From: JBKPNJ01 sp963695705
Lineage (GTDB): Bacteria; Actinomycetota; Actinomycetes; Propionibacteriales; Nocardioidaceae
Direction: 5' to 3'
Assembly: GCA_963695705.1 (NCBI GenBank)
Contig: CAVOHB010000001.1
Coordinates: 209,735 to 273,734 of the forward strand
Length of the DNA: 64,000 nt
Shown in pieces: positions 17,233 to 25,828 of the stretch; position 1 is the stretch's first letter; each line of letters starts with the position of its first letter. Under the pieces are notes generated by a model. It did not search any database. It saw only the letters and a program-made list of their open reading frames with translations, and was not told the origin of the DNA. The position numbers and the translations under genes are program-made.

Positions 17233-17282
17233 AGCCTGATGCTCGCCCTGACCGGCTGGTGAACCGGCTGAAGCAAGCTAGC

Positions 17283-17999
17283 TCAGCACGACGCCTCGCT
17301 GGTGCACGTCACGGCGCGGCCGGGTCCGAAGTTGTAGAGGTATCCGGTGCCGAAGCTGATCCGGTCCAGGTTGAAGGTATGGGTTCCGGTGAACACGCCG
17401 AACAGCCCGAGGAAGTCGGAGTTGATGGTCACGCCAGGGTTAGCGGCCTGGTATACCTGCAGCGCGTTCTGGGTGCCGTTGGAGGTATAGGGGTTCGGAC
17501 TGGCGCTTCCGTAGATGCTGCAGGCACCGGCGGCGGTGGTGCCGGTGAAGTCGGCTCGGCTGTACCCGCCTCCGATTGACGCGGAGCAGTAGAACGGGTC
17601 GAGGTACAGGTAATTGCCGTCGGACAACACCAGCACAAGTTGCGCCTGCCCTGCTCCGGTGATCGTGCTGGTCAGGTACTCGAACGACAGGTTCGAGGCC
17701 GACCCGACCGCCCCCAGGGTGCTCTGGCCGCGCTGGGTATACACGATCACATAGTCCCCGACGCACACGTTGGCCACGAACGCCCGCGTGTTGGTGTCGG
17801 TGGGGGAGTCGGTCACGCCGTTGACCCAGCCCTTCGTCGAACACGTCGAGCGGTGGTTGCTGGAGTCCTTGACCTGGAACTTGAGCTTGTCGGCGCTGCC
17901 GACTGTGCTGCCGTTGCCCTCGGCTGCCGCGGGCCCCGCGGCGGTGACGACCGCCAGAGCTGCCGCCGCCATTATCGCCAGTGTCTTGCGAAATGCCAT
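17283..17999 (-). CDS. Secreted hypothetical protein with Sec signal peptide
   Basis: 238 residues from an ATG at 17997-17999 with a strong GGGGAGGA ribosome site. MAFRKTLAIMAAAALAVVTA followed by AGPAAAEG is a textbook Sec signal with an AAA cleavage site. The mature part is rich in Gly, Ser, Thr, Tyr and Asn (GSASPNPYTSNGTQNALQVY) and contains Cys residues in likely disulphide pairs. It does not resemble a family I can name. The low-charge composition suggests a cell-surface or extracellular structural or binding protein. Confidence 0.75.
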   Translation of the reverse strand: MAFRKTLAIMAAAALAVVTAAGPAAAEGNGSTVGSADKLKFQVKDSSNHRSTCSTKGWVNGVTDSPTDTNTRAFVANVCVGDYVIVYTQRGQSTLGAVGSASNLSFEYLTSTITGAGQAQLVLVLSDGNYLYLDPFYCSASIGGGYSRADFTGTTAAGACSIYGSASPNPYTSNGTQNALQVYQAANPGVTINSDFLGLFGVFTGTHTFNLDRISFGTGYLYNFGPGRAVTCTSEASC

Positions 18000-18086
18000 G
18001 GTGTTCCTCCCCACGTTCGGCGCCCTTAGTGTGTAAGGCCGCTCCCGGAATGCACCGTAGTGAGAATGGACAAATCGTGCAATATA

Positions 18087-18103
18087 CGTATTCATCGAAT
18101 ACG
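18087..18103. promoter_or_regulatory. Inverted repeat upstream of mutY
   Basis: CGTATTC-ATC-GAATACG is a perfect 7-bp inverted repeat in an AT-rich 125-bp gap between the divergent secreted-protein gene and mutY. It could be an operator for either gene. No regulator is adjacent. Confidence 0.45.
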
Positions 18104-18125
18104 GGATAAAGGCCAGGAATTGCCG

Positions 18126-19070
18126 ATGACCGGCCCGCACACGGCTTCCGGGCTGGAGGTCAAGAATGGTCGGGTGACCGACTCACGCCTGCACGCCCCG
18201 GTGCTGACCTGGTACGCGGCCAACCGTCGTGAGCTGCCGTGGCGGTCGCCGGACGCATCTGCGTGGTCGGTGCTGGTCAGCGAGGTCATGTTGCAGCAGA
18301 CACCGGTCGCCAGGGTGCTGCCGGTGTTCGAGGAGTGGCTCAGGCGCTGGCCACGGCCGGCTGACCTCGCCGCGGACACGCCTGCGCAAGCCATCCGGCT
18401 CTGGGGCGCGCTGGGCTACCCGAGACGGGCGCTGCGGTTGCACGCGGCGGCGAACGTCATCGTGCGGCGCCACGGCGGGCTCGTCCCCGCCGACCCCGAA
18501 GCGCTGCTGGAGCTGCCGGGAGTCGGGGCATACACCGCAGCGGCGGTTGCCTCGTTCGCTTACGGGCAGCGGCAGGTCGTGCTCGACACCAACGTGCGCA
18601 GGGTCTTGGCCCGTGTGACCGCCGGCGTGGAACTCCCGGCGGTGTCGATCTCGGCGGCCGAGCGGCACACCGCCGAGTCCTTGCTGCCCGAGGATCCGGC
18701 GGTCGCGGCCGCCTGGTCAGTGGCGGTCATGGAGCTCGGGGCGCTGACCTGTACCTCGCGAACCCCCCGCTGCGTCGAGTGCCCGATCGAGGCCGACTGC
18801 GCCTGGCGCGCCGGGGGGATGCTCAGATCCGACACCGCCACCAGGCGGGCGCAGACCTACGAGGGCACCGACCGGCAGTGCCGTGGGCGCCTGTTGACCG
18901 TCCTGAGGCACGCCGAAGGTCCGGTGCACAGAGCCGCGCTCGAGGCGGTCTGGGACACCGCCGCGCAGCGGGAGCGCTCATTGGCCGGCCTCGTCGCCGA
19001 CGGCCTGGTCGAGCCGACTGCCGATGGCCGCTACCAGCTGCCTACGTGTTCGCCCGTCGGGAGTCGCTGA
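18126..19070 (+). CDS. mutY: A/G-specific adenine glycosylase
   Basis: Removes adenine mispaired with 8-oxoguanine. The catalytic Glu lies in VSEVMLQQTP, the HhH is LPGVGAYTAAAVASFAYG, the catalytic Asp is in VVLDTNVRRVLAR, and the Fe-S ligands are C-x6-C-x2-C-x5-C (CTSRTPRCVECPIEADC). It has 314 residues from the ATG at 18126 with AGGA upstream; a GTG at 18174 (VTDSRLHAP) is an alternative closer to family starts. Its 3' end overlaps the convergent tetR gene by 29 bp. The C-terminal NUDIX-like domain of E. coli MutY is absent, as in other actinobacteria. Confidence 0.93.
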   Translation: MTGPHTASGLEVKNGRVTDSRLHAPVLTWYAANRRELPWRSPDASAWSVLVSEVMLQQTPVARVLPVFEEWLRRWPRPADLAADTPAQAIRLWGALGYPRRALRLHAAANVIVRRHGGLVPADPEALLELPGVGAYTAAAVASFAYGQRQVVLDTNVRRVLARVTAGVELPAVSISAAERHTAESLLPEDPAVAAAWSVAVMELGALTCTSRTPRCVECPIEADCAWRAGGMLRSDTATRRAQTYEGTDRQCRGRLLTVLRHAEGPVHRAALEAVWDTAAQRERSLAGLVADGLVEPTADGRYQLPTCSPVGSR

Positions 19071-19611
19071 GAGCCTGCGCGGCATCGGCCAGGTCACGCA
19101 CCGCCTGCGCAACCCTCGGTGAGTCGCCCTCCACCGGCCAGTCGAGGTAGAGCCCGAGGAGCGTCGCATCCACCAGCAGGGCAATACGCTGAGCCCGTGC
19201 CCTCGGTGCGCCGGAGGCGGTCAGATAGCCGGCCAGGGCCGCGTTCCACGAGGCGTTGCTCCGTCGTGACGCGCTGAGGTAGGGCTCGCGCCCCAGCAGG
19301 CCGAGTCCAGCCGTCTGCACGTACACGCGCAGGCAGCCGTCGAACTCCGGATCGCCCCACGACCGCCAGTACCCCAGCACCGCACGCCGCACCGAGCCGG
19401 CGGGCCGGAGGTCGTTGACCACGGCGACGGCACGCTCGTTGCTGCGCTCGAGGATCTCCGCGATCAGCTTGTCCTTGTCACCGAAGTGGTACATCAGCAT
19501 CCGGTCGCTGGTGTTGATCGCGGCCGCCAGCGGGCGCAGGGTGAGCCCGACGATGCCGTGGCTGAGCACGTAGTCGGTTGCCTGCTCGGCGAGCTCGTCG
19601 CGTCGGGACAC
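19042..19611 (-). CDS. TetR-family regulator of the divergent SMR pump
   Basis: 189 residues, GTG start at 19609-19611. The HTH is LTLRPLAAAINTSDRMLMYHFGDKDKLIAEIL, standard for TetR, and the C-terminal half shows a conserved TetR ligand domain. It is transcribed divergently from the SMR gene, and two GTAGC...GCTAC palindromes fill the gap, so it most likely represses both itself and the pump. The inducer is unknown. Confidence 0.9.
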   Translation of the reverse strand: MSRRDELAEQATDYVLSHGIVGLTLRPLAAAINTSDRMLMYHFGDKDKLIAEILERSNERAVAVVNDLRPAGSVRRAVLGYWRSWGDPEFDGCLRVYVQTAGLGLLGREPYLSASRRSNASWNAALAGYLTASGAPRARAQRIALLVDATLLGLYLDWPVEGDSPRVAQAVRDLADAAQALSDSRRANT

Positions 19612-19624
19612 AGCGCCTCTCTAC

Positions 19625-19669
19625 TTGAACGTAGCGTCTGCTACGGTAGTATATGTAGCAACTGCTACA
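19625..19669. promoter_or_regulatory. Twin TetR operators and smr promoter
   Basis: CGTAGCGTCTGCTACG (19630-19645) and TGTAGCAACTGCTACA (19654-19669) are palindromes with identical GTAGC/GCTAC arms, 24 bp centre to centre. TTGAAC (19625-19630) and TAGTAT (19647-19652), 16 bp apart, form a plausible smr promoter: the first palindrome lies in its spacer, the second at the start site. Binding would block RNA polymerase. Confidence 0.78.
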
Positions 19670-19692
19670 TTCTAGATTAGGTAGGTTCAGCC

Positions 19693-20019
19693 ATGTCTGT
19701 CGCAGCGCTGCTGCTGGCAGTCGCCATCGTCATCGAAGTCGCGTCCACCGCCGCGCTTCCGCGCACCGCCGGCTTCTCCGATCCGCTCTGGTCGGCTCTC
19801 GTGCTGGGCGGGTACGCGGTGTCCATCCTCTTGCTGGCTCGGATCGTCGCGCACATACCGGTCTCGGTCACGTACGCGATCTGGTCCGGCGCCGGCACGG
19901 CTCTGGTAGCCCTGGTCGGAGTGGCGGTACTCGGGGAGCGCCTCGATGCCGTCAAGACCCTCGCGCTGGGGTGCATCGTGTTCGGCGTCGTGCTGCTGAA
20001 CGTGCGCGGAGCGCACTGA
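19693..20019 (+). CDS. Small multidrug resistance (SMR) efflux protein
   Basis: 108 residues with four hydrophobic helices. The essential membrane Glu is at residue 15 (AIVIEVASTAALP), and SVTYAIWSGAGTALVALVG is the signature loop and helix. Such proteins dimerise in the membrane and export cationic compounds with proton antiport; some export guanidinium. Controlled by the divergent TetR. The tail NVRGAH and its stop codon are included in a 26-bp repeat that continues downstream. Confidence 0.9.
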   Translation: MSVAALLLAVAIVIEVASTAALPRTAGFSDPLWSALVLGGYAVSILLLARIVAHIPVSVTYAIWSGAGTALVALVGVAVLGERLDAVKTLALGCIVFGVVLLNVRGAH

Positions 20020-20090
20020 TCGGCACCGTGCGCGGAGCGCACTGATCGGCACCGTGCGCGGAGCGCACTGATCGGCACCGTGCGCGGAGC
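20001..20090. repeat. 26-bp tandem repeat, about 3.5 copies, each a hairpin
   Basis: Copies start at 20001, 20027, 20053 and 20079 (partial). Each holds GTGCGC-GGA-GCGCAC, a perfect 6-bp stem with a 3-nt loop, followed by TGATCGGCAC. The first copy is the coding end of smr including its TGA, so later copies look like recent duplications of the gene's 3' end. Confidence 0.88.
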
Positions 20091-20106
20091 CAGGCGGGCC
20101 AACAGC

Positions 20107-20142
20107 CGAACGCCCCCGGGTAGACATACCCGGGGGCGTTCG
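20107..20142. terminator. Bidirectional terminator between smr and clpC
   Basis: CGAACGCCCCCGGGTA (20107-20122) pairs perfectly over 16 bp with TACCCGGGGGCGTTCG (20127-20142) around a GACA loop. It lies 10 bp past the clpC stop and about 90 bp past the smr stop, so it can serve both convergent genes. Confidence 0.9.
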
Positions 20143-20152
20143 CCTGAGCGTG

Positions 20153-22651
20153 CTATTCCTGGTCGGCGGTCTCGACCGGGGGCGCATCGGGCAGCTCAGC
20201 CTTCGGCGTACCGCGGAACGAGAACTTCTCTGCCGAGTCTTCCGGCTCGACGTCGACGAGCACGATCTGCCCGGGACCGACCTCGCCGAACAGCATCTTC
20301 TCGGCAAGGACGTCCTCGATGTCGCGCTGCACGGTTCGGCGCAGCGGGCGGGCGCCGAGCACCGGGTCGAACCCACGCTTTGCCAGCAGCTCCTTGGCCG
20401 CGGTGGTGAGCTCGATGCCCATGTCGCGATCCTTGAGCCTGATCTCGACGGCCAACACCATCATGTCGACCATCCGGACGATCTCCTCCTGGGTGAGCGG
20501 CGGGAAGACGATGATCTCGTCGACCCGGTTCAGGAACTCCGGCCGGAAGTGCTGCTTGAGCTCCTCCGAGACCTTCGACTTCATCCGGTCGTAGGAGCCG
20601 GCGGTGTCACCGGTCTGGTGGAAGCCGAGCCCCTGACCCTTGGCGATGTCACGGGTGCCGAGGTTGGTGGTCATGATGATCACGGTGTTCTTGAAGTCCA
20701 CGACCCGACCCTGGCTGTCGGTCAGCCGACCCTCCTCGAGGATCTGCAGCAGCGAGTTGAAGATGTCGGGGTGGGCCTTCTCGATCTCGTCGAACAGCAC
20801 GACGCTGAACGGCTTGCGACGGACCTTCTCGGTCAGCTGCCCGCCCTCCTCGTACCCGACGTAGCCGGGTGGGGAGCCGAACAGCCGTGACACGGTGTGC
20901 TTCTCGGAGAACTCGCTCATGTCGAGCTGGATCAGCGAGTCCTCGTCACCGAACAGGAACTCCGCGAGCGCCTTGGACAGCCAGGTCTTCCCGACCCCGG
21001 ACGGGCCGGCGAAGATGAACGACCCACCGGGACGCTTGGGGTCCTTCAGCCCGGCACGGGTGCGCCGGATCGCCCGCGACAAAGCCTTGATGGCCTCGTC
21101 CTGGCCGATGACCCGCTTGTGCAGCTCGTCCTCCATCCGCAACAGCCGGCCGGACTCCTCCTCGGTGAGCTTCACCAGTGGGATGCCGGTCGCGGTCGCG
21201 AGCACCTCGGCGATGAGCTCCTCGTCGACCTCGGCGACGACGTCCATGTCGCCGGCCTTCCACTGCTTCTCCCGCTCGCTCTTGGCGACGATGAGCTTCT
21301 TCTCCTCGTCGCGCAGGTTCGCGGCCGCCTCGAAGTCCTGCGCGTCGATCGCGCCCTCCTTCTCCCGGCGGACGTTCGCGATCTTCTCGTCGAACTCACG
21401 CAGGTCAGGCGGAGCGGTCATCCGGCGGATCCGCAACCGCGCGCCCGCTTCGTCGATCAGGTCGATGGCCTTGTCCGGCAGGAACCGGTCGGACACATAG
21501 CGGGCCGCCATGGTGGCCGCAGAGACCAGTGCCTCGTCGGTGATCGTGACCCGGTGGTGAGCCTCGTAACGGTCGCGCAGCCCTTTCAGGATTTCGATGG
21601 TGTGGGCGATCGTCGGCTCCTGCACCTGGATCGGCTGGAACCGCCGTTCGAGCGCGGCGTCCTTCTCCAGGTGCTTGCGGTACTCGTCGAGTGTCGTGGC
21701 ACCGATGGTCTGGAGCTCGCCACGGGCCAGCATCGGCTTGAGGATCGACGCAGCGTCGATCGCACCCTCAGCGGCCCCCGCGCCCACCAACGTGTGGAGC
21801 TCGTCGATGAACAGCACGATGTCGCCGCGGGTCCGGATCTCCTTGAGGACCTTCTTCAAGCGCTCCTCGAAGTCGCCGCGGTAGCGGGAGCCCGCCACCA
21901 GGGCCCCGAGGTCAAGACTGTAGATCTGCTTGTCCTTGAGGGTCTCCGGGACGTCGCCCCGCATGATCGCCTGGGCGAGGCCCTCCACGATCGCGGTCTT
22001 GCCCACACCGGGCTCACCGACCAGCACCGGATTGTTCTTGGTGCGGCGGGACAGCACCTGCATGACCCGCTCGATCTCCTTCTCACGCCCGATCACGGGA
22101 TCGAGCTTTCCTTCGCGCGCCGCCTGGGTGTAGTTGCGGCCGAACTGGTCGAGGACGAGTGAGCTGCTGGGTGCGCCCTCGACCGGCGCCCCGGCCGAAG
22201 CGGTCTCCTTGCCCTGGTAGCCGCTCAGTAGCTGGATGACCTGCTGACGGACGCGGTTGAGGTCGGCCCCGAGCTTGACCAGCACCTGGGCGGCTACTCC
22301 TTCGCCCTCGCGGATCAGTCCGAGCAGGATGTGCTCGGTGCCGATGTAGTTGTGGCCGAGCTGCAGCGCCTCGCGCAGGGACAGCTCGAGCACCTTCTTG
22401 GCCCGTGGGGTGAACGGAATGTGCCCGCTGGGAGCCTGCTGTCCGTGGCCGATGATCTCCTCGACCTGGGCTCGTACCGCCTCCAGCGAGATGCCCAGGC
22501 TCTCCAGAGCCTTGGCCGCGACGCCCTCGCCCTCGTGGATCAGACCCAGGAGTATGTGCTCGGTGCCGATGTAGTTGTGGCTGAGCATCCTGGCTTCCTC
22601 CTGCGCCAGGACGACGACGCGCCTCGCGCGGTCGGTAAACCTCTCGAACAT
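20153..22651 (-). CDS. clpC: ATP-dependent Clp protease ATP-binding subunit ClpC
   Basis: An 832-residue Hsp100 unfoldase that feeds substrates to ClpP. Two Clp-N repeats (residues ~1-145), first Walker A GEPGVGKT (~215), a UVR/middle domain (EKEGAIDAQDFEAAANLRDE, ~440-460), second Walker A GPSGVGKT (~550) and the ClpP-binding LGF-type loop (GQGLGFHQ) are all visible. The ATG at 22649-22651 follows an AAGGAG site. The gene is intact and full length, and is essential in mycobacteria. The C-terminus ends about 10 bp from the strong terminator. Confidence 0.97.
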   Translation of the reverse strand: MFERFTDRARRVVVLAQEEARMLSHNYIGTEHILLGLIHEGEGVAAKALESLGISLEAVRAQVEEIIGHGQQAPSGHIPFTPRAKKVLELSLREALQLGHNYIGTEHILLGLIREGEGVAAQVLVKLGADLNRVRQQVIQLLSGYQGKETASAGAPVEGAPSSSLVLDQFGRNYTQAAREGKLDPVIGREKEIERVMQVLSRRTKNNPVLVGEPGVGKTAIVEGLAQAIMRGDVPETLKDKQIYSLDLGALVAGSRYRGDFEERLKKVLKEIRTRGDIVLFIDELHTLVGAGAAEGAIDAASILKPMLARGELQTIGATTLDEYRKHLEKDAALERRFQPIQVQEPTIAHTIEILKGLRDRYEAHHRVTITDEALVSAATMAARYVSDRFLPDKAIDLIDEAGARLRIRRMTAPPDLREFDEKIANVRREKEGAIDAQDFEAAANLRDEEKKLIVAKSEREKQWKAGDMDVVAEVDEELIAEVLATATGIPLVKLTEEESGRLLRMEDELHKRVIGQDEAIKALSRAIRRTRAGLKDPKRPGGSFIFAGPSGVGKTWLSKALAEFLFGDEDSLIQLDMSEFSEKHTVSRLFGSPPGYVGYEEGGQLTEKVRRKPFSVVLFDEIEKAHPDIFNSLLQILEEGRLTDSQGRVVDFKNTVIIMTTNLGTRDIAKGQGLGFHQTGDTAGSYDRMKSKVSEELKQHFRPEFLNRVDEIIVFPPLTQEEIVRMVDMMVLAVEIRLKDRDMGIELTTAAKELLAKRGFDPVLGARPLRRTVQRDIEDVLAEKMLFGEVGPGQIVLVDVEPEDSAEKFSFRGTPKAELPDAPPVETADQE

Positions 22652-22964
22652 CGTTCAACGCTCCTTATGGTCCGGCTTGGCAGGGGGTGGACCTGTCTTC
22701 GACCTAGGTCTGTCCCGGGACCCCGTCCAACAAACACCGTCAATGCATGCTAGCCCGCGACTGGCTGTGCGAAGCGACGAAGACCGAGAAGGGACCGAGA
22801 TGCGCCCGCGGGCGGAACCCGGGATCCTCCCCACGGAGCCTGATAACCCAGGAGCGGCCCGCGGTGTTCCCGGGCCGCCTGGGTTACGCCACCAGCGAAC
22901 GCCCGGCCATCCACTGGCGCCGGGACGCCGGGGCACCCCGGCGACTCTGCGTGCGCCGGTGTCC
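22652..22964. other. Intergenic region between clpC and lsr2
   Basis: About 310 bp without a credible gene. It holds the clpC ribosome site and presumably its promoter on one side, and the lsr2 terminator on the other. I see no clear CtsR- or ClgR-type operator. Confidence 0.6.
22848..22883 (-). terminator. Hairpin terminator downstream of lsr2
   Basis: GCGGCCCG (22854-22861) pairs with CGGGCCGC (22871-22878) around a 9-nt loop, and the stem is extended by CCCAG/CTGGG beyond a 2-nt bulge. It lies about 85 bp past the lsr2 stop. Confidence 0.65.
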
Positions 22965-23285
22965 TCAGTGTGCCGCGTCGTAGGCATCACGGACGTCGGC
23001 GGGCACGCGGCCGCGATCGCTGAGCTCCCAGCCGTGCTCGCGCGCCCATTCGCGCACCTCGGCCGGCGAGGCCCCGGCACCGCTTGCGTTGCCGCGGCCT
23101 TTGCGCCGGCCACCGATGCGACGACCGGAACCGACATAGGCCGCCAATGCGTCTCGCAGTGTCGTGGCATTCTCGCTCGACAGATCGATCTCGTAGGAAA
23201 CGCCGTCCAGCCCGAAGTTGACGGTCTCCACGGCTTCGGTGCCGTCCAGATCGTCGACGAGAAGAACCTGAACTCTTTGCGCCAC
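22965..23285 (-). CDS. lsr2: Lsr2 nucleoid-associated protein (copy 1)
   Basis: An H-NS-like xenogeneic silencer of 106 residues, GTG at 23283-23285 behind AAAGGAA. The N-terminal dimerisation domain reads QVLLVDDLDGTEAVETVNFG, and the C-terminal domain carries the minor-groove RGR in ELSDRGRVPADV. Position between clpC and lysS is as in mycobacteria (Rv3597c). Lsr2 binds AT-rich DNA and bridges it. A second, more divergent copy lies 4.5 kb away. Confidence 0.95.
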   Translation of the reverse strand: MAQRVQVLLVDDLDGTEAVETVNFGLDGVSYEIDLSSENATTLRDALAAYVGSGRRIGGRRKGRGNASGAGASPAEVREWAREHGWELSDRGRVPADVRDAYDAAH

Positions 23286-23393
23286 GTGTGGATTCCTTTC
23301 AGGATTGAACCGGATCGCTGATTTGTCTTGAACGAATAATAGGCACAAGTGGTTCCGCGAGCCAACAGAAATGCCGATATCAGTCGCTTGACT

Positions 23394-24944
23394 TCATTCG
23401 GGCCGAACCATCGGGAACAGAATGGTCTCCCGGATCCCGACGCCCATCAACAGCCGGATGAGCCGGTCGATGCCCATACCCATCCCCCCGGTCGGAGGGA
23501 AACCATATTCGAGTGCACGCAGGAAGTCCTCATCGAGCCGCATGGCCTCGGGATCACCGTCGGCGGCCAATATCGACTGGGCGACAAGTCGTTCGCGTTG
23601 AATCACCGGGTCGGCGAGTTCGGAATAGGCGGTGACGAGTTCTACGCCGCCGATCACCAGATCCCATGCCTCTGTCAGTCCCGGCTTCGAGCGATGCGGT
23701 CGGGCCAGTGGTTTGAGCGACTCCGGGTAATCCCTGATGAAGGTCGGTTCGAGCAGACTCGCTTCGACCAGCTGCTCGTACAGCTCGACGATGATCTGGT
23801 CCCCGTCCCAGCGAGGGTCGAGCTCGACCGCGCGGCTGTTCGCGTGGCTGCGTAGCTTTTCCACCGGGGTGTCGAGGGTGATCTCGTCACCCAGGACCTC
23901 GGACACGGCATCCAGCAAGGGAACGTGATGCCATGGCCCCTCCAGGTCGATCTCGCCGCTGCCCCGCCCGTCGGGGATGACGGTTCGCCCGATCGCCCGG
24001 GCCGCGTCGAGGACAAGTCCCCTGGTCAGCTCGGCCTGCGTGTCGTAGTCGCCATAGGCGGCGTACGCCTCGAGCATGGTGAACTCGGGACTGTGAGTGG
24101 AGTCGACTCCCTCGTTGCGAAAGATCCGCCCGATCTCGTAGACCCGTTCAATCCCCCCGACAATGCATTTCTTGAGATACAGCTCCAGGGCGATCCGCAA
24201 CGTGATGTCTTCGTCGAAAGCATTCAGGTGGGTTATGAACGGCCGGGCCGCGGCGCCGCCGTGGACGTACTGCAGCGTTGGCGTCTCTACCTCTGTATAG
24301 CCCTGAGCATCCAGCGACTCACGCAGAGACTTGAGGACGGTTGCGCGAATTTGTACCATTTCGCGTGCCTCTGGGCGGACGATCAGGTCGGCATATCGCA
24401 TGCGAACCCGTGCTTCGTCGCTAAGCGGCTTGTGCTCGACGGGGAGTGGGCGAAGCGTCTTTGCGGATAACTGCCAGGCCGATGCCTGCACAGAGAGCTC
24501 ACCACGGCGGCTGGTCACGACCTCTCCCTGAACGGCAAGGAGATCCCCGATATCCACGAAAGCCTTGAAGTCGCTCAGTGACTGCTCACCCAGATCGGCC
24601 TGCGAGAGCATTACCTGCAACTCGGTCCGATTTCCTTCCCGCAGCCGGACAAAGCATAGCTTTCCGGTATTGCGGAGGAAGATCACCCGGCCGGTTACGG
24701 CTACGTGCTCGCCGGTGTGGCTGTCGGGGGGGAGGTCGATCCCGTCATACTCGGCCCGGATCTCACTCAGCGTGTGCGTGCGCTCGACGGTGGGCGGGTA
24801 GGGGTTGATGCCTCTCTCCAGCAGCCGCGCCCGCTTCTCGCGGCGGACCCGCATCTGCTCCGGGAGGTCCTCGCCGTTGTCATCCGGAATGTCATCGTCG
24901 CTGCCCGGAGTCCCGGTCGCCGGGCCCGGCCCGCCACTCGTCAT
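23394..24944 (-). CDS. lysS: Lysyl-tRNA synthetase (class II)
   Basis: 516 residues. The N-terminal OB fold (VAVTGRVIFLRNTGKLCFVR), class II motif 2 (EIGRIFRNEGVDSTHSPEFT) and motif 3 (GMGMGIDRLIRLL) are intact. The ATG at 24942-24944 begins MTSGGPGPATG, an unconserved lead followed by the family start near LPEQMRVRREKRARLLE. The frame stays open upstream to 25856 but only as antisense noise across coaX. It charges tRNA-Lys in the cytoplasm. The codon usage looks slightly less extreme than its neighbours, with no sign of damage. Confidence 0.96.
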   Translation of the reverse strand: MTSGGPGPATGTPGSDDDIPDDNGEDLPEQMRVRREKRARLLERGINPYPPTVERTHTLSEIRAEYDGIDLPPDSHTGEHVAVTGRVIFLRNTGKLCFVRLREGNRTELQVMLSQADLGEQSLSDFKAFVDIGDLLAVQGEVVTSRRGELSVQASAWQLSAKTLRPLPVEHKPLSDEARVRMRYADLIVRPEAREMVQIRATVLKSLRESLDAQGYTEVETPTLQYVHGGAAARPFITHLNAFDEDITLRIALELYLKKCIVGGIERVYEIGRIFRNEGVDSTHSPEFTMLEAYAAYGDYDTQAELTRGLVLDAARAIGRTVIPDGRGSGEIDLEGPWHHVPLLDAVSEVLGDEITLDTPVEKLRSHANSRAVELDPRWDGDQIIVELYEQLVEASLLEPTFIRDYPESLKPLARPHRSKPGLTEAWDLVIGGVELVTAYSELADPVIQRERLVAQSILAADGDPEAMRLDEDFLRALEYGFPPTGGMGMGIDRLIRLLMGVGIRETILFPMVRPE

Positions 24945-25009
24945 GGCAGCCAAGGCTACCCAGGGCGGTTCAGGGTCCGCGGACCGGCGGCAGCCAGACT
25001 TCGGCCGGT

Positions 25010-25828
25010 TCAGCGGGAGCTGCGCACCCGGTCGAACGCGAGTCGTAGCCCCATCAGCGTCAGCAGCGGCTCGTACACGTCGATGCTCGTGCACTCGGCA
25101 AGCACCACCGCCGCCAGCCCGCCGGTGCCGATCACGGTGACGTCTCCGCGGCTGACACCGAGCTCCGCCACCATCCTGGCGACGATGCCGTCGACCTGCC
25201 CGGCGAACCCGTACACCGTTCCGGACTGCAGCGCCTCGACTGTGTTCTTGGCGATCACCGCGCGCGGGCGGAGCAACTCGACCTTGCGGAGCTGCGCACC
25301 GCGCCGGCCCAGCGCCTCCAGCGAGATCTCGATACCGGGGGCGATGGCGCCCCCGACGTATTCGCCCTTGGCGCTCACGACGTCGAACGTGGTCGCCGTA
25401 CCGAAGTCCACCACGATCCGCGGGCCGGGGTAGAGCTGCGCGGCCGCCAGCGCGTTGATGATCCGGTCGGTCCCGACCTCTCGCGGGTTGTCCATCAGGA
25501 CGGGCACGCCGGTACGCACCCCCGGCTCGATCACCACCTGCGGCACTTCGGCGAAATACCGGGCGAGCATCTCCCGCATCTCGTGCAGCACCATCGGCAC
25601 CGTCGAGCACAACGCGATGCCGTCGGCGGGCGAGCCCACCGGTGTGTCGGCGTTCCAGTTGGGCAACGCTGTCCGCGGCCCGGACAGCAACCCCGAGATC
25701 AGCACCGCCCATTCGTCGGCGGTGCGCCGCTCGTCGGTCGACACCCGCCAGTGCTGCTTGACCTCGAGGCCGTCGAGCAGACCGATGACGGTATGCGTGT
25801 TGCCCACGTCGATGCAGACCAGCATCAT
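25010..25828 (-). CDS. coaX: Type III pantothenate kinase
   Basis: First step of coenzyme A synthesis, ATP-dependent phosphorylation of pantothenate. 272 residues in an ASKHA fold: LVCIDVGNTHTVIGLLDG (phosphate 1), EVGTDRIINALAA, IVVDFGTATTFDVV and GTGGLAAVV (adenosine). Two adjacent ATG codons (25826-25828 and 25823-25825) could start it; the first overlaps a copy of the ATCCGACACTTGT repeat. It follows panC with only a 37-bp repeat-filled gap, where panD normally sits. Confidence 0.95.
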   Translation of the reverse strand: MMLVCIDVGNTHTVIGLLDGLEVKQHWRVSTDERRTADEWAVLISGLLSGPRTALPNWNADTPVGSPADGIALCSTVPMVLHEMREMLARYFAEVPQVVIEPGVRTGVPVLMDNPREVGTDRIINALAAAQLYPGPRIVVDFGTATTFDVVSAKGEYVGGAIAPGIEISLEALGRRGAQLRKVELLRPRAVIAKNTVEALQSGTVYGFAGQVDGIVARMVAELGVSRGDVTVIGTGGLAAVVLAECTSIDVYEPLLTLMGLRLAFDRVRSSR

